Shown here piece after piece: positions 50,907-60,127 of a DNA stretch of 64,000 nt. A model generated the notes under the pieces. That model saw only the letters and a list, made by a program, of their open reading frames with translations. It had not been told where the DNA came from and searched no databases. Numbering within the stretch: position 1 is the stretch's first letter; each line of letters begins with the position of its first letter. Both the position numbers and the translations under genes were made by a program. Origin of the DNA: Tenacibaculum gallaicum. GTDB lineage: Bacteria; Bacteroidota; Bacteroidia; Flavobacteriales; Flavobacteriaceae. The stretch is taken from the NCBI RefSeq assembly GCF_003387615.1, contig NZ_QUNS01000006.1, positions 124,001 to 188,000 of the forward strand, given 5' to 3'.

Positions 50907-50945
50907 CACAGGGCGATAGCCAAGGATTTGATTCCTATATCTGTG
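50907..50945 (+). other. Compact three-way-junction-like element between hisG and hisD
   Basis: Closing stem CACAG (50907-50911) / CTGTG (50941-50945) encloses GGC-GATA-GCC and AGGA-TTTGAT-TCCT. No T tract follows, so it is not a terminator; it may be an mRNA processing or stability site. Confidence 0.45.
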
Positions 50946-50991
50946 CCGATTACAGAAGAAGGATAATAGTTAAAACAATAAAAATAAACAG

Positions 50992-52281
50992 ATGAAAATT
51001 ATAAAAAACCCAACAATAAAAACTTGGAATTCATTGTGTAAAAGAGCTACTTTAAGCGAAAACAGTTTACAAGAAACGGTACAAACAATATTAAATGATG
51101 TAAAGCTTAATAAAGATAAAGCCTTAAAAAAATATACACAATTATTTGATGGAGTGTTGTTAACCGAGTTAGAAGTTTCTAAAAAAGAGTTAGAAGAAGC
51201 ACAAAACTTAGTTTCAGAAGAATTAAAATTAGCCATACAGTTAGCAAAATCTAATATTGAAACATTTCACAACTCTCAAAAGGAAGCACCTAAAAAAATA
51301 ACAACTACAAAAGGTGTTACTTGTTGGAGAAAAAGTGTAGCAATAGAAAAAGTAGGTTTGTACATTCCAGGAGGGTCTGCACCATTATTTTCTACGATTT
51401 TAATGTTAGGGATTCCAGCAAAAATTGCTGGTTGTAAAGAAATAGTACTATGTACGCCAACGAATAAAGAAGGAAAAGTTAATCCGGCTATTTTATACAC
51501 TGCTACTTTGGTGGGAGTGACTAAAATTTTTAAAGTAGGAGGCGCACAAGCTATTGGTGCCATGGCGTATGGAACGGAAACCATTCCTCAAGTATATAAA
51601 ATTTTAGGGCCAGGGAATCAGTTTGTAACCAAAGCAAAAGAACTAGTACAACAACAAGGGGTAGCTATTGATATGCCTGCAGGACCTAGTGAAGTGTTGA
51701 TAATAGCTGATGAAACAAGTAATCCTGTTTTTGTAGCAGCAGATTTATTATCGCAAGCAGAACACGGAGCCGATAGTCAAGCAATTTTAGTAAGCACTTC
51801 TGATAAAGTTGCTCAAAATGTAATAGGAGCACTCAACAAGCAAATAGAAGAATTATCTAGAAAAGAAATTGCTAAAAAAGCAATTGAAAATAGTTTTGCA
51901 GTGGTATTAGAATCAAAAGAAAAATGTATTGATTTTAGTAACGAATATGCCCCAGAACACTTAATTATAGCTTCAGAAAAAACTTCTGAATATATTGAAG
52001 AAATCATAAATGCAGGCTCAGTATTCTTAGGGAATTATAGCTGTGAAAGTGCTGGCGACTATGCCAGTGGAACCAATCATACATTACCGACTAATGGATA
52101 TGCTAAAAATTATAGTGGAGTTTCATTAGACAGTTTTGTAAAGAAAATTACCTTTCAAGAAGTAACCAAAGAAGGTATTGAGAATTTAGGTGGAGCTATA
52201 GAGCTTATGGCAGGAGCAGAAGGCTTACAAGCACACAAAAATGCAATTACGGTAAGATTAAAAGAGATTAGCAATGTTTAG
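50992..52281 (+). CDS. hisD: Histidinol dehydrogenase
   Basis: Final two oxidations, histidinol to histidine, Zn and NAD dependent. Motifs are GLYIPGGSAPLFSTILM, KVGGAQAIGAMAYGTETIPQV, GPGNQFVTKAKELVQQQGVAIDMPAGPSEVL, DLLSQAEHGADSQ and EYAPEHLIIAS. The C-terminal GDYASGTNHTLPT holds a zinc His. 429 residues, normal. Overlaps hisC by 8 nt. Confidence 0.97.
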   Translation: MKIIKNPTIKTWNSLCKRATLSENSLQETVQTILNDVKLNKDKALKKYTQLFDGVLLTELEVSKKELEEAQNLVSEELKLAIQLAKSNIETFHNSQKEAPKKITTTKGVTCWRKSVAIEKVGLYIPGGSAPLFSTILMLGIPAKIAGCKEIVLCTPTNKEGKVNPAILYTATLVGVTKIFKVGGAQAIGAMAYGTETIPQVYKILGPGNQFVTKAKELVQQQGVAIDMPAGPSEVLIIADETSNPVFVAADLLSQAEHGADSQAILVSTSDKVAQNVIGALNKQIEELSRKEIAKKAIENSFAVVLESKEKCIDFSNEYAPEHLIIASEKTSEYIEEIINAGSVFLGNYSCESAGDYASGTNHTLPTNGYAKNYSGVSLDSFVKKITFQEVTKEGIENLGGAIELMAGAEGLQAHKNAITVRLKEISNV

Positions 52282-53332
52282 TTTAGAAAAAATAGTACGT
52301 CCAAACATTCAGCAATTAAAAGGGTATTCTTCGGCTAGAGACGAGTTTAAAGGAATTGCTGAAGTGTATTTAGATGCAAATGAGAATCCTTTTGGAATTT
52401 TAAATCGTTATCCTGATCCACAACAAATAGCGATTAAAGAACGATTGTCAGAAATTAAAGAAGTTGATACAAATCAAATTTTTATAGGAAACGGAAGTGA
52501 TGAAGTAATCGATTTAGCTTTTCGAATATTCTGTAACCCAGGAAAAGATAAAGCGCTGACTTTTACACCATCTTATGGAATGTATAGTGTTTCGGCAGCT
52601 ATAAACGATGTTGAATTGATTGAATTAGCTTTGACCGAAGATTTTCAGATTGATGAAAATACTTTAGACAGTTATTTCGAAGATGAAAAACTAAAGCTAA
52701 TTTTCATTTGCTCACCTAACAATCCTACAGGGAATTGCTTTAAAGATGAAACAATTGAGTTTATTCTTAGTAAATTCAAAGGAATTGTAATTATTGATGA
52801 AGCATATATTGATTTCAGTACCAAAGAATCTTTTATAAGTGAATTGAAAAACTATCCTAACTTAATCGTAAGTCAAACCTTTAGTAAAGCTTGGGGATTG
52901 GCAAGTGTTAGAGTTGGAACAGCATATGCTAGTCAAGAAATTATAGATCTATATAATAAAGTAAAACCACCCTATAACGTAAGTACTTTAAATCAAGAAG
53001 CTGTACTTAATAAGCTAGATAATTTAGCACAGTTTGAAATTGAGAAAAACATAATTCTCAATGAGAAGGAAAAATTAGAGAAGCAGTTGCAAAAAGTGGG
53101 ATTGGTAAAAAAGAGATATCCATCAGAAGCTAATTTTATACTAATAGAGGTTACAAATGCTAATGAATTGTATAACTTGTTAGTAGATCAGAAAATTATC
53201 ACTAGAAATCGAAATAACTTAGTAAGCAACTGCATACGAATTACAATAGGAAGCGAAAAAGAGAATAAAAAATTAATAGAAGCACTTCAACAATTAAGTG
53301 TTACATCAAGTGAAATAGAGAACTCACTTTAA
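52274..53332 (+). CDS. hisC: Histidinol-phosphate aminotransferase
   Basis: PLP transaminase making histidinol phosphate from imidazole-acetol phosphate. [20 protein letters not shown] near residue 33 and CSPNNPTGN near 150 are diagnostic; DEAYIDFS near 176 and the PLP lysine in [14 protein letters not shown] near 205 complete the class II pattern. 352 residues, normal. Starts 8 nt inside hisD. Confidence 0.96.
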   Translation: MFSLEKIVRPNIQQLKGYSSARDEFKGIAEVYLDANENPFGILNRYPDPQQIAIKERLSEIKEVDTNQIFIGNGSDEVIDLAFRIFCNPGKDKALTFTPSYGMYSVSAAINDVELIELALTEDFQIDENTLDSYFEDEKLKLIFICSPNNPTGNCFKDETIEFILSKFKGIVIIDEAYIDFSTKESFISELKNYPNLIVSQTFSKAWGLASVRVGTAYASQEIIDLYNKVKPPYNVSTLNQEAVLNKLDNLAQFEIEKNIILNEKEKLEKQLQKVGLVKKRYPSEANFILIEVTNANELYNLLVDQKIITRNRNNLVSNCIRITIGSEKENKKLIEALQQLSVTSSEIENSL

Positions 53333-53346
53333 ATTTTAAGAGAAAA

Positions 53347-54480
53347 ATGAAAAAAATACTATTCATAGATAGAGATGGTACCTTAATCAAAGAACCGGCA
53401 GACGAACAAACAGATTCATTTGAGAAATTACAATTTTACCCGAAAGTTTTTCAAGGGTTAGGTAAAATAGCTAAAGAATTAGATTTTAAACTAGTATTAG
53501 TGACCAATCAAGATGGGCTAGGAACAGAAGTATATCCTGAATATACCTTTTGGCCAGTACACAACTTTGTGATGAATACGTTGAAAGAAGAAGGTATTGT
53601 ATTTACAGAAGAGATTATCGATAGAACTTTTGCTAAAGACAATCAACCTACAAGAAAACCAAATACAGGGTTACTTACCAAATATTTTTCTAAGGAATAT
53701 GATTTACAAAATTCTTTTGTAATAGGAGATCGTTTAACTGATGTTGAATTAGCTAAAAACTTGGGAGCTCAAGGAATTTATATAAACGATGAAACGAATT
53801 TAGGTACTGATGAAATTACTGTAAAAAGAGAGGAGTTAGATAATTTTATAGCTTTAGAAAGCAATGATTGGAATGCTATTTACGAGTTTTTAAAACTAGA
53901 AGATCGTTCAGCATCTATTGAGCGAAACACGAACGAAACTCAAATAAAAATTGATGTAAACTTAGACGGAACAGGAAAAAGCACCATTAATACTGGGATT
54001 GCTTTTTTCGATCATATGTTAGATCAAATAGCACGTCACGGTCAAATGGATCTGAATATACAAGTAACAGGTGATTTAGAGGTAGATGAACACCACACTA
54101 TTGAAGATACAGCGATAGCATTAGGAGAAGTATTTTATAAAGCATTGGGAAATAAACTAGGGATTGAACGTTACGGGTTTTGTTTGCCAATGGACGACTG
54201 TTTAGCGCAAGTAGCTATTGATTTTGGCGGAAGAAATTGGTTGGTGTGGGAAGCTGATTTTAAACGAGAAATGATAGGTAAAATGCCTACGGAAATGTTT
54301 TATCACTTTTTTAAATCGTTTACCGATGGAGCAAAATGTAATTTGAACATCAAAGCAGAAGGTACGAACGAGCACCACAAAATTGAAGCTATTTTCAAAG
54401 CTTTTGCAAAAGCTATAAAAGTAGCTGTAAAAAGAGATGTAGAGAAGATGATTTTACCATCAACAAAAGGAGTTCTGTAA
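53347..54480 (+). CDS. hisB: Bifunctional histidinol-phosphatase / imidazoleglycerol-phosphate dehydratase
   Basis: N-terminal HAD phosphatase ([45 protein letters not shown]) fused at about residue 185 to IGP dehydratase ([61 protein letters not shown]). 377 residues equals the enterobacterial-type fusion, which Bacteroidota share. Supplies steps 6 and 8 of the pathway. 86 nt of repeat-rich sequence separate it from hisH. Confidence 0.97.
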   Translation: MKKILFIDRDGTLIKEPADEQTDSFEKLQFYPKVFQGLGKIAKELDFKLVLVTNQDGLGTEVYPEYTFWPVHNFVMNTLKEEGIVFTEEIIDRTFAKDNQPTRKPNTGLLTKYFSKEYDLQNSFVIGDRLTDVELAKNLGAQGIYINDETNLGTDEITVKREELDNFIALESNDWNAIYEFLKLEDRSASIERNTNETQIKIDVNLDGTGKSTINTGIAFFDHMLDQIARHGQMDLNIQVTGDLEVDEHHTIEDTAIALGEVFYKALGNKLGIERYGFCLPMDDCLAQVAIDFGGRNWLVWEADFKREMIGKMPTEMFYHFFKSFTDGAKCNLNIKAEGTNEHHKIEAIFKAFAKAIKVAVKRDVEKMILPSTKGVL

Positions 54481-54482
54481 TC

Positions 54483-54564
54483 AATTATGAATTAAAGATT
54501 ATGAATTACTCAATGAGTGTAAAAAAGTAATTTGTAATTAAAAATTCATCATTCATAATTAAAA
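54483..54564. repeat. AT-rich palindromic intergenic element between hisB and hisH
   Basis: AATTATGAAT ... ATTCATAATT and GAATTAC ... GTAATT pair across about 75 nt, giving a long imperfect hairpin. The element resembles the one before typA. Translation of hisH is thus uncoupled from hisB. Confidence 0.6.
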
Positions 54565-54566
54565 AT

Positions 54567-55148
54567 ATGATAGCTATTATAAAATATAATGCAGGAAATA
54601 TACGATCGGTACAAAATGCGCTAATTCGCTTGGGATACGAAAGTATTATTACTGATAATCCAGAAGAAATAAAATTGGCAGATAAAGTAATATTTCCGGG
54701 GGTTGGAGAAGCTAGTTCAGCAATGCAATATTTAAAAGAAAGAAACCTTGACGAGTTAATTATTTCATTAAAACAGCCTGTTCTGGGAATTTGTTTGGGC
54801 TTACAATTAATGTGTACATCTTCTGAAGAAGGAAATACCAAATGTTTGGGCATTTTTGATGCGTGCACGAAACAATTTCCTCCAAAAGAAAAAGTCCCAC
54901 ACATGGGATGGAATAATTTTTCTGAATTAAAATCTTCTGAATTGTTTACAAATATAGCTGTGGAAGATGATGTATACTATGTTCATGGGTATTATGCAGA
55001 AGTATCTAAAAACACACTGGCTACCTGTGATTATATTCTTCCGTTTAGTACCGTTATGAAGCAAGATAATTTTTACGCGATGCAGTTTCATCCAGAAAAA
55101 TCAGCAGCTATAGGAGAAAAACTTCTAGAAAACTTTTTAAACTTATAA
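54567..55148 (+). CDS. hisH: Imidazole glycerol phosphate synthase, glutamine amidotransferase subunit
   Basis: Supplies ammonia from glutamine to HisF. Class I amidotransferase with nucleophile Cys in [12 protein letters not shown] near residue 76, and the His-x-Glu pair in MQFHPEKSA near 174. 193 residues, normal. [19 protein letters not shown] is a typical start. Confidence 0.97.
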   Translation: MIAIIKYNAGNIRSVQNALIRLGYESIITDNPEEIKLADKVIFPGVGEASSAMQYLKERNLDELIISLKQPVLGICLGLQLMCTSSEEGNTKCLGIFDACTKQFPPKEKVPHMGWNNFSELKSSELFTNIAVEDDVYYVHGYYAEVSKNTLATCDYILPFSTVMKQDNFYAMQFHPEKSAAIGEKLLENFLNL

Positions 55149-55167
55149 ACAATTAAACCCGAACGAA

Positions 55168-55884
55168 GTGAGAATCATACCCGCAATAGATATTATAGAA
55201 GGTAAGTGTGTCCGATTAACAAAAGGAGATTACGGTACCAAAAAAATATATAATGAAAGTCCGTTAGAAGTAGCCAAAGAATTTGAAGCTAACGGCATAC
55301 AATGTCTACATTTAGTCGATTTAGATGGAGCAAAATCCAATCGAATTATAAACAATAAAGTGTTAGAACAAATTGCTACGAAAACCAATTTAAAAATTGA
55401 TTTTGGAGGAGGTTTAAAGTCTGATGAAGATGCTCGAATCGCATTTGAAAGTGGGGCAAATCAGATAACAGGAGGAAGCATAGCGGTAAAAAATCCAGAT
55501 ACATTTATTGGATGGCTTACTAAATACGGAAAGGATAAAATAATCTTGGGAGCCGATTGTAAAGAAAGAAAAATTGCGACCAATGGTTGGTTACAAACTT
55601 CAGAAGTTGATGTTATTGATTTTATAAATGAATATGAAGAAATAGGTGTTGTAAATACTATTTGTACCGATGTAGCTAAAGACGGAATGTTACAAGGAGC
55701 TTCTTTAGATTTATATTTAGAAATTTTGAGTAAAACTTCAGTCAACTTAATAGCGAGTGGGGGAGTAGCTAATATCAATGATTTACGCAGGTTAAAAGAA
55801 ATAGGCTGCGAAGGTACTATTGTAGGAAAAGCTATCTACGAAGGGAATATTAGTTTAAAGGAATTACAAGAATTTATAAGTTAA
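55168..55884 (+). CDS. hisA: Phosphoribosylformimino-5-aminoimidazole carboxamide ribotide isomerase
   Basis: Amadori isomerase of the fourth pathway step. [22 protein letters not shown] is the conserved start, with the start codon GTG at 55168; [33 protein letters not shown] and [11 protein letters not shown] follow the TIM-barrel half repeats. 238 residues, normal. The bases before the GTG (CCCGAACGAA) resemble a short flavobacterial repeat. Confidence 0.97.
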   Translation: MRIIPAIDIIEGKCVRLTKGDYGTKKIYNESPLEVAKEFEANGIQCLHLVDLDGAKSNRIINNKVLEQIATKTNLKIDFGGGLKSDEDARIAFESGANQITGGSIAVKNPDTFIGWLTKYGKDKIILGADCKERKIATNGWLQTSEVDVIDFINEYEEIGVVNTICTDVAKDGMLQGASLDLYLEILSKTSVNLIASGGVANINDLRRLKEIGCEGTIVGKAIYEGNISLKELQEFIS

Positions 55885-55887
55885 AAG

Positions 55888-56640
55888 ATGTTAAAGAAAA
55901 GAATTATTCCATGTTTGGATATAAAAAATGGAAGAACGGTTAAAGGGGTCAATTTTATTGATATTAAAGATGCTGGAGATCCAGTTGAGTTGGCTAAACA
56001 GTATGTGAAGCAAGGAGCTGATGAATTGGTTTTTCTAGACATTACAGCTACGTTAGAAAACAGAAAAACCTTAGTAGAATTGGTAAAAACAATCGCTCAA
56101 GAGATTAATATCCCGTTTACTGTTGGTGGGGGAATCAGTACTGTAGAAGATGCCGTAGCTTTAATCCAAGCAGGGGCAGATAAAGTAAGTATCAATTCTT
56201 CCGCAGTTAAAAACCCGCAATTAATTACCGATTTAAAAAACCGATTCGGAAGTCAGTTTGTAGTGGTTGCTATTGATACCAAAAATGTAAATGGAGAGTG
56301 GAAAGTGTTCACTAAAGGAGGAACTTTTGAAACTAAACTTGATACTGTAAGTTGGGCTATAGAGATTGAAAAATTAGGTGCAGGTGAAATTCTCTTGACC
56401 TCTATGAATAGTGACGGAACCAAAAACGGATTTGATATTGATGTAACCAACGTAGTGAGTAAAACGGTAAACATTCCTGTAATCGCTTCAGGAGGTGCAG
56501 GAAAAGTAGCGCACTTTGAAGAAGTCTTTACAAAAACAGAAGCAAGTGCTGGTTTAGCGGCTAGTATTTTCCACTTTGGTGAAATACCAATACCAACACT
56601 AAAAAATGAATTAAAATATAAAAACATAGCTATACGATGA
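55888..56640 (+). CDS. hisF: Imidazole glycerol phosphate synthase, cyclase subunit
   Basis: Cyclase partner of HisH, producing IGP and [66 protein letters not shown] and [14 protein letters not shown] are all present, with catalytic Asp in CLDI and NSDGT. 250 residues, normal. Overlaps hisIE by 4 nt (ATGA). Confidence 0.97.
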   Translation: MLKKRIIPCLDIKNGRTVKGVNFIDIKDAGDPVELAKQYVKQGADELVFLDITATLENRKTLVELVKTIAQEINIPFTVGGGISTVEDAVALIQAGADKVSINSSAVKNPQLITDLKNRFGSQFVVVAIDTKNVNGEWKVFTKGGTFETKLDTVSWAIEIEKLGAGEILLTSMNSDGTKNGFDIDVTNVVSKTVNIPVIASGGAGKVAHFEEVFTKTEASAGLAASIFHFGEIPIPTLKNELKYKNIAIR

Positions 56641-57221
56641 ATATAGATTTTTCAAAAGGAAAAGGTTTAGTTCCTGTAGTAATTCAAAATAACACCACCT
56701 TACAAGTATTAATGTTAGGGTATATGAATGAAGAAGCATTCACTAAAACACAAAGTGAAGGGAAAGTTACTTTTTATAGTCGAAGTAAAAATAGGTTATG
56801 GACAAAAGGTGAAGAATCAGGAAACTTTTTATGGGTAAAAGATATTCAGGTAGATTGTGATAATGATACTTTGTTGATTAAAGCTACTCCTGAAGGACCT
56901 ACTTGTCATAAAGGGACAACTTCTTGCTTTGCTGAAGAGACTTCTAAAGGTTTTTTATACGAATTGGAAAGTGTTATTACTGACCGAATAGATAATGATG
57001 TAGAAACTTCTTACACTAATAAACTTTTTAAAAGAGGTATTAATAAAGTAGCTCAAAAAGTAGGAGAGGAGGCTGTAGAAGTAGTCATCGAAGCTAAAGA
57101 TAATAATGATGAGTTATTTAAAAATGAAGCTGCTGATTTATTATATCACTATTTAATTTTGTTAAAAGCCAAAGATTTTACGTTAACCGATATTGAAAAT
57201 ATTTTAAAAAACAGAAGCTAA
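56637..57221 (+). CDS. hisIE: Bifunctional phosphoribosyl-AMP cyclohydrolase / phosphoribosyl-ATP pyrophosphatase
   Basis: N-terminal HisI ([40 protein letters not shown]; zinc Cys in DCDNDTLL and [12 protein letters not shown]) is fused at about residue 105 to HisE ([32 protein letters not shown]). 194 residues, normal for the fusion. Last gene of the operon; a long hairpin (57222-57253) lies directly after the stop. Confidence 0.97.
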   Translation: MNIDFSKGKGLVPVVIQNNTTLQVLMLGYMNEEAFTKTQSEGKVTFYSRSKNRLWTKGEESGNFLWVKDIQVDCDNDTLLIKATPEGPTCHKGTTSCFAEETSKGFLYELESVITDRIDNDVETSYTNKLFKRGINKVAQKVGEEAVEVVIEAKDNNDELFKNEAADLLYHYLILLKAKDFTLTDIENILKNRS

Positions 57222-57253
57222 TATAAAATAGAGGGTAACCCCTCTATTTTATA
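57222..57253. terminator. Hairpin closing the his operon
   Basis: TATAAAATAGAGGG-TAAC-CCCTCTATTTTATA, perfect 14 bp, starting at the hisIE stop. No T run follows on the plus strand, so termination efficiency is uncertain. Confidence 0.7.
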
Positions 57254-57445
57254 CTGTCATAACTAACTTTTTTCCTCTAACTTGATTATTTTCCATGAGT
57301 TGATGTACTTTTTTTAATCAATAGGATTAAATGTAGTTGCCTTTATTTTAACTAAAATCTCATTATCGTTTAATTTAGGATCATCTACTTCAACGAGTTC
57401 AAAATTTTCAACTCCTCCAAAGTTTATTAAAGTAATTGTTTTCAA
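57249..57445 (-). pseudogene. Remnant of a medium-chain (quinone-oxidoreductase-type) dehydrogenase with a large internal deletion
   Basis: From a TTG at 57445 the frame gives MKTITLINFGGVENFELVEV and continues to KIKATTFNPID at about residue 44, then stops. This is the canonical N-terminus of zinc-free MDR oxidoreductases (family pattern GxxExLxxxE...VxVKAxxxNPxD). The following bases, one frame over, read VHQLMENNQVRGKKLVMTV and stop, the canonical C-terminus of the same family. About 250 codons between are missing, with a stop at the junction. It is therefore a deletion pseudogene of about 197 bp. Confidence 0.8.
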
Positions 57446-57476
57446 TTTTTTTATGATTTAGGGTTATTGATTTAAC

Positions 57477-58094
57477 TTATTTTGTACCTACTATCTCCGT
57501 CGTACCTCCAGAAACTAGAATAGCTTCTGTATTACTTATAGGAAGTAAATTTATTTTGTTGTTATAATCTGTAATAATTTCTTCAACAATCTGTTTAAAA
57601 GGCTCATTAGTATGATGTGGTAAAGTGTAAAAATCAACCAAGTTTAAAGCATCATAATTCACTAATTTTTCAGCTTTGGATTTATCATCCATTTTTTCTA
57701 CAAACTGTATGTTTTTAGATAAGATTATAGAACCTGCTGAAGCTCCTACGTATGGTTTCCCTTTTTTTATTTCGTTTCGTATAATTTCATCGCTACCAGA
57801 TACCTTTAATTCCTGAAGTAAGTAAAATGTATTTCCTCCTGAAATATAAATAAAGTCATTCTTTTGAATTGTTTCCTCTATTTTGTTTTTTGAAGTATTA
57901 GAAATATCTAACTCATCAATAATTACTCCAAGCTCTTCAAAAGCTTTTCTATCATTATCTACATACCCAGTATATTCTTCTTTAACGCTTGCTGTTGGGA
58001 TAAAAGTGATTGTTTTTCCTTTAGTATTTCCCACAAAAGATTTAAAATATTTATAAACATCAATAAAAGAAGATGTTAGGAAAAGTTTTTTCAT
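57477..58094 (-). CDS. Peptidase E-like (S51 family) serine dipeptidase
   Basis: Type 1 glutamine-amidotransferase-like fold. YISGGNTFYLLQELK near residue 83 and the nucleophile motif GASAGSIIL with Ser119 match the S51 family (aspartyl dipeptidase PepE and cyanophycinase relatives). The catalytic His candidate is in FYTLPHHTNEP near 160. 205 residues. Cytosolic, cleaving small Asp-containing peptides by family. The GNAT gene ends about 10 nt upstream on the same strand, so they may be co-transcribed. Confidence 0.85.
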   Translation of the reverse strand: MKKLFLTSSFIDVYKYFKSFVGNTKGKTITFIPTASVKEEYTGYVDNDRKAFEELGVIIDELDISNTSKNKIEETIQKNDFIYISGGNTFYLLQELKVSGSDEIIRNEIKKGKPYVGASAGSIILSKNIQFVEKMDDKSKAEKLVNYDALNLVDFYTLPHHTNEPFKQIVEEIITDYNNKINLLPISNTEAILVSGGTTEIVGTK

Positions 58095-58104
58095 AGGTTA
58101 AGTG

Positions 58105-58599
58105 TTATTTTACTTGTAATTTTAATTCAAGTATTTCTCCTGGTAATCCATCAAACTCCTTAAACTCTTTTGATTTAAATCCGTTATTCATTAAAATTTT
58201 TCTAGAAGGAATATTTTTAGGGTCTATGATAGCATAAATTCGTTTTAAAGATTGGTGATTTTCACCTATATTAATAAGTTTTTCTCCAACCAAACTAGCA
58301 ATTCCTTTTCCCCAATATTTAGGTAAAAGCATGTATCCAAGTTCAGCTTCTTCGCTATTTATTTTTTGAATTTCTAATTTAGCTAATCCAATAAATTCAT
58401 TTGTATCTTCTTTTATTATTTTAAAACTTCCAAAGTTTATGTCAAGCTTACTGTTCTCAATTAACTTGTGGAAATCTTTTTTAGCCTCCTCTAGTTCAAT
58501 AGCTCTTTCTGTTATCATTTCCATTACTTTTTCGTCATTTACCAACTGGAAATAGAATGAAAAATCAAGGTGATTAAATTTTTCTATTTTTATTTTCAT
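58105..58599 (-). CDS. GNAT-family N-acetyltransferase (RimJ/RimL type)
   Basis: I take the ATG at 58599 (MKIKIEKFNHLDFSFYFQLV); the longer frame to 58650 adds a poorly supported extension. The acetyl-CoA loop is YMLLPKYWGKGIASLVGEKLI near residue 105, and RIYAIIDPKNIPSRKILMNNGFKSKEF is the typical RimJ/RimL C-terminal motif. The substrate is unknown. Confidence 0.88.
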   Translation of the reverse strand: MKIKIEKFNHLDFSFYFQLVNDEKVMEMITERAIELEEAKKDFHKLIENSKLDINFGSFKIIKEDTNEFIGLAKLEIQKINSEEAELGYMLLPKYWGKGIASLVGEKLINIGENHQSLKRIYAIIDPKNIPSRKILMNNGFKSKEFKEFDGLPGEILELKLQVK

Positions 58600-58818
58600 G
58601 CGCTTATACTCGTTGTATTTTAAATAGTTATGTGTAATTTTTGGACACAAAAATTACCTCATACTATCTGTGTTAATTCTGTTTTCTATAAGAACTAAGA
58701 TAATAAAAGAGGACTATTTATTTATTGACTAATACGAAGTATTTTTAGCTTGATTAAGTTTTTAAAAAACTAAAAAAGTATTTTGAATAGTAACTAATTA
58801 AAAGGTAGCTAGTTAAGA

Positions 58819-58849
58819 TTTGTGGTAGAAAAAGATATTTTCTACCACA
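58819..58849. terminator. Hairpin between the VOC and GNAT genes
   Basis: TGTGGTAGAAAA-AGAT-ATTTTCTACCACA, 12-13 bp. Downstream of the VOC gene on the minus strand; no other feature is seen in the 237-nt gap. Confidence 0.65.
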
Positions 58850-58887
58850 TTTTAAAAAGTATATTTTTATTGAAATACTTTATTTAC

Positions 58888-59286
58888 TTAGTAGTTTAAA
58901 TACCAGTGAATTCCAAATTTATCTTTTACACAAACTAAATTAGTATCAATTGTTGTTTGAAAAAAATCAAAAGTTACTTTTCCTCCTTTTTTTAGTTTTT
59001 CAAATACTACTTCATGCTCTTCAATGGTATCAAAATTAATTGTCATACCAATTCCATTTCCAAAGGTTATTTCTTCATTTTCAAATCCATCTGATACATA
59101 AAAGCAAATATTTTCTGCTTTAAATTCAGCATGAGCTATTTTCTTTTTATAAGTTTTAGAAACTTGGTAAGGTGTTTCTGAAAAACGTTGTATAAAAGTT
59201 GTTTTTCCTTCAAAGCAATTTTCATAAAACTTTAAGGCTTCTTCAGCTCTTCCTTTAATTGTAAAATAAGTGACTAATGTTTTCAT
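58888..59286 (-). CDS. VOC-family protein (PhnB/3-demethylubiquinone methyltransferase-like)
   Basis: A 132-residue single vicinal-oxygen-chelate protein of the PhnB subgroup: ALKFYENCFEGKTTFIQRFSE, HAEFKAENICFYVSDGF, GMTINFDTIEEHEVVFEKLKKGGKV and the terminal VKDKFGIHWYLNY. Despite the common database name it is not a methyltransferase. Function unknown; the family binds small molecules and metals. It follows an AraC-type regulator on the same strand, which may regulate it. Confidence 0.88.
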   Translation of the reverse strand: MKTLVTYFTIKGRAEEALKFYENCFEGKTTFIQRFSETPYQVSKTYKKKIAHAEFKAENICFYVSDGFENEEITFGNGIGMTINFDTIEEHEVVFEKLKKGGKVTFDFFQTTIDTNLVCVKDKFGIHWYLNY

Positions 59287-59344
59287 GTTTATCTATTTTA
59301 AACAAAGATTAGTCTTTAAGAAATGAAAAAATTGAACGCAGTTG

Positions 59345-60076
59345 CTATTTTATACTTTGTGAAGGTAAAATACCGAAAGCCTTATAATAGGTTCGTGTAA
59401 AATGTGCTTGATCTGCAAAACCTCCATAATAAGAAGAGTGTGTAAAGTTTTTATTTTCACAAATTGATTTTAAGGATTTTACTAATTTAGTGTATAAAAC
59501 AAACTTTCTAAAAGAAGTTCCTGTTTGTTGCTTAAAAAGGTGAGAAAATCTATATGTTGATAAACAGACGCGCTCTGATATTTCTTTTAACGTTATTTTA
59601 TTTGAAGTTTTAATTATTTTTATAGATTCCTTAATCCGTTCATCTATTCTAAGGTCAGAAGAAATTTCTGTTTTCAGAAAGACTTCATTTATTACCTTTA
59701 AAATTGTTTTTTCATCAATTTCATTATTAGAAAACCATTCTTTTAAAGTTTTAATGATGCTTTTTGTTTGAATAAGTGTTAGCTTTTTATAAGGCTTATT
59801 TTTATTGGTAAGTTGTAAGCCTTGTTCGGAAAAAGGCTCGATATGAATGAAAGCAATGTAATTATTCTCTGGGTTTACAATTTTTCGGAGAGTATTAGCT
59901 TGCATAACTATACCAGTAGAAGAAACATTTAGATTGTCTACCCTGCAATGAAAAGGCTTCCCGAAAGAAATAGCTATAGTTATAGCGTTATGTTGATGTT
60001 TATTTGTTTGAATATTTTGGCCAACGTAAATACCACCAACATCAGAAAAACCAATTTTTGATTTTCTATTTATCAT
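59345..60076 (-). CDS. AraC-family transcriptional regulator
   Basis: The N-terminal ~140 residues form a cupin-like sensor (NKHQHNAITIAISFGKPFHCRVDNLNV). The C-terminal double helix-turn-helix covers about 150-243 (ITLKEISERVCLSTYRFSHLFKQQTGTSFRKF; NFTHSSYYGGFADQAHFTRTYYKAFGILPSQ). 243 residues, normal. It lies upstream of the VOC gene and downstream of the amidohydrolase gene, all on the minus strand. Confidence 0.93.
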   Translation of the reverse strand: MINRKSKIGFSDVGGIYVGQNIQTNKHQHNAITIAISFGKPFHCRVDNLNVSSTGIVMQANTLRKIVNPENNYIAFIHIEPFSEQGLQLTNKNKPYKKLTLIQTKSIIKTLKEWFSNNEIDEKTILKVINEVFLKTEISSDLRIDERIKESIKIIKTSNKITLKEISERVCLSTYRFSHLFKQQTGTSFRKFVLYTKLVKSLKSICENKNFTHSSYYGGFADQAHFTRTYYKAFGILPSQSIK

Positions 60077-60127
60077 TATTAAACATATTCATCTTTGTAA
60101 TACTATGTTGTGTATTCAAATTCAAAA

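Noticed and set aside
50906..50991. tRNA gene in the hisG-hisD gap
   Set aside because: The cloverleaf-like element is too short and lacks the T-loop, acceptor stem and anticodon arm.
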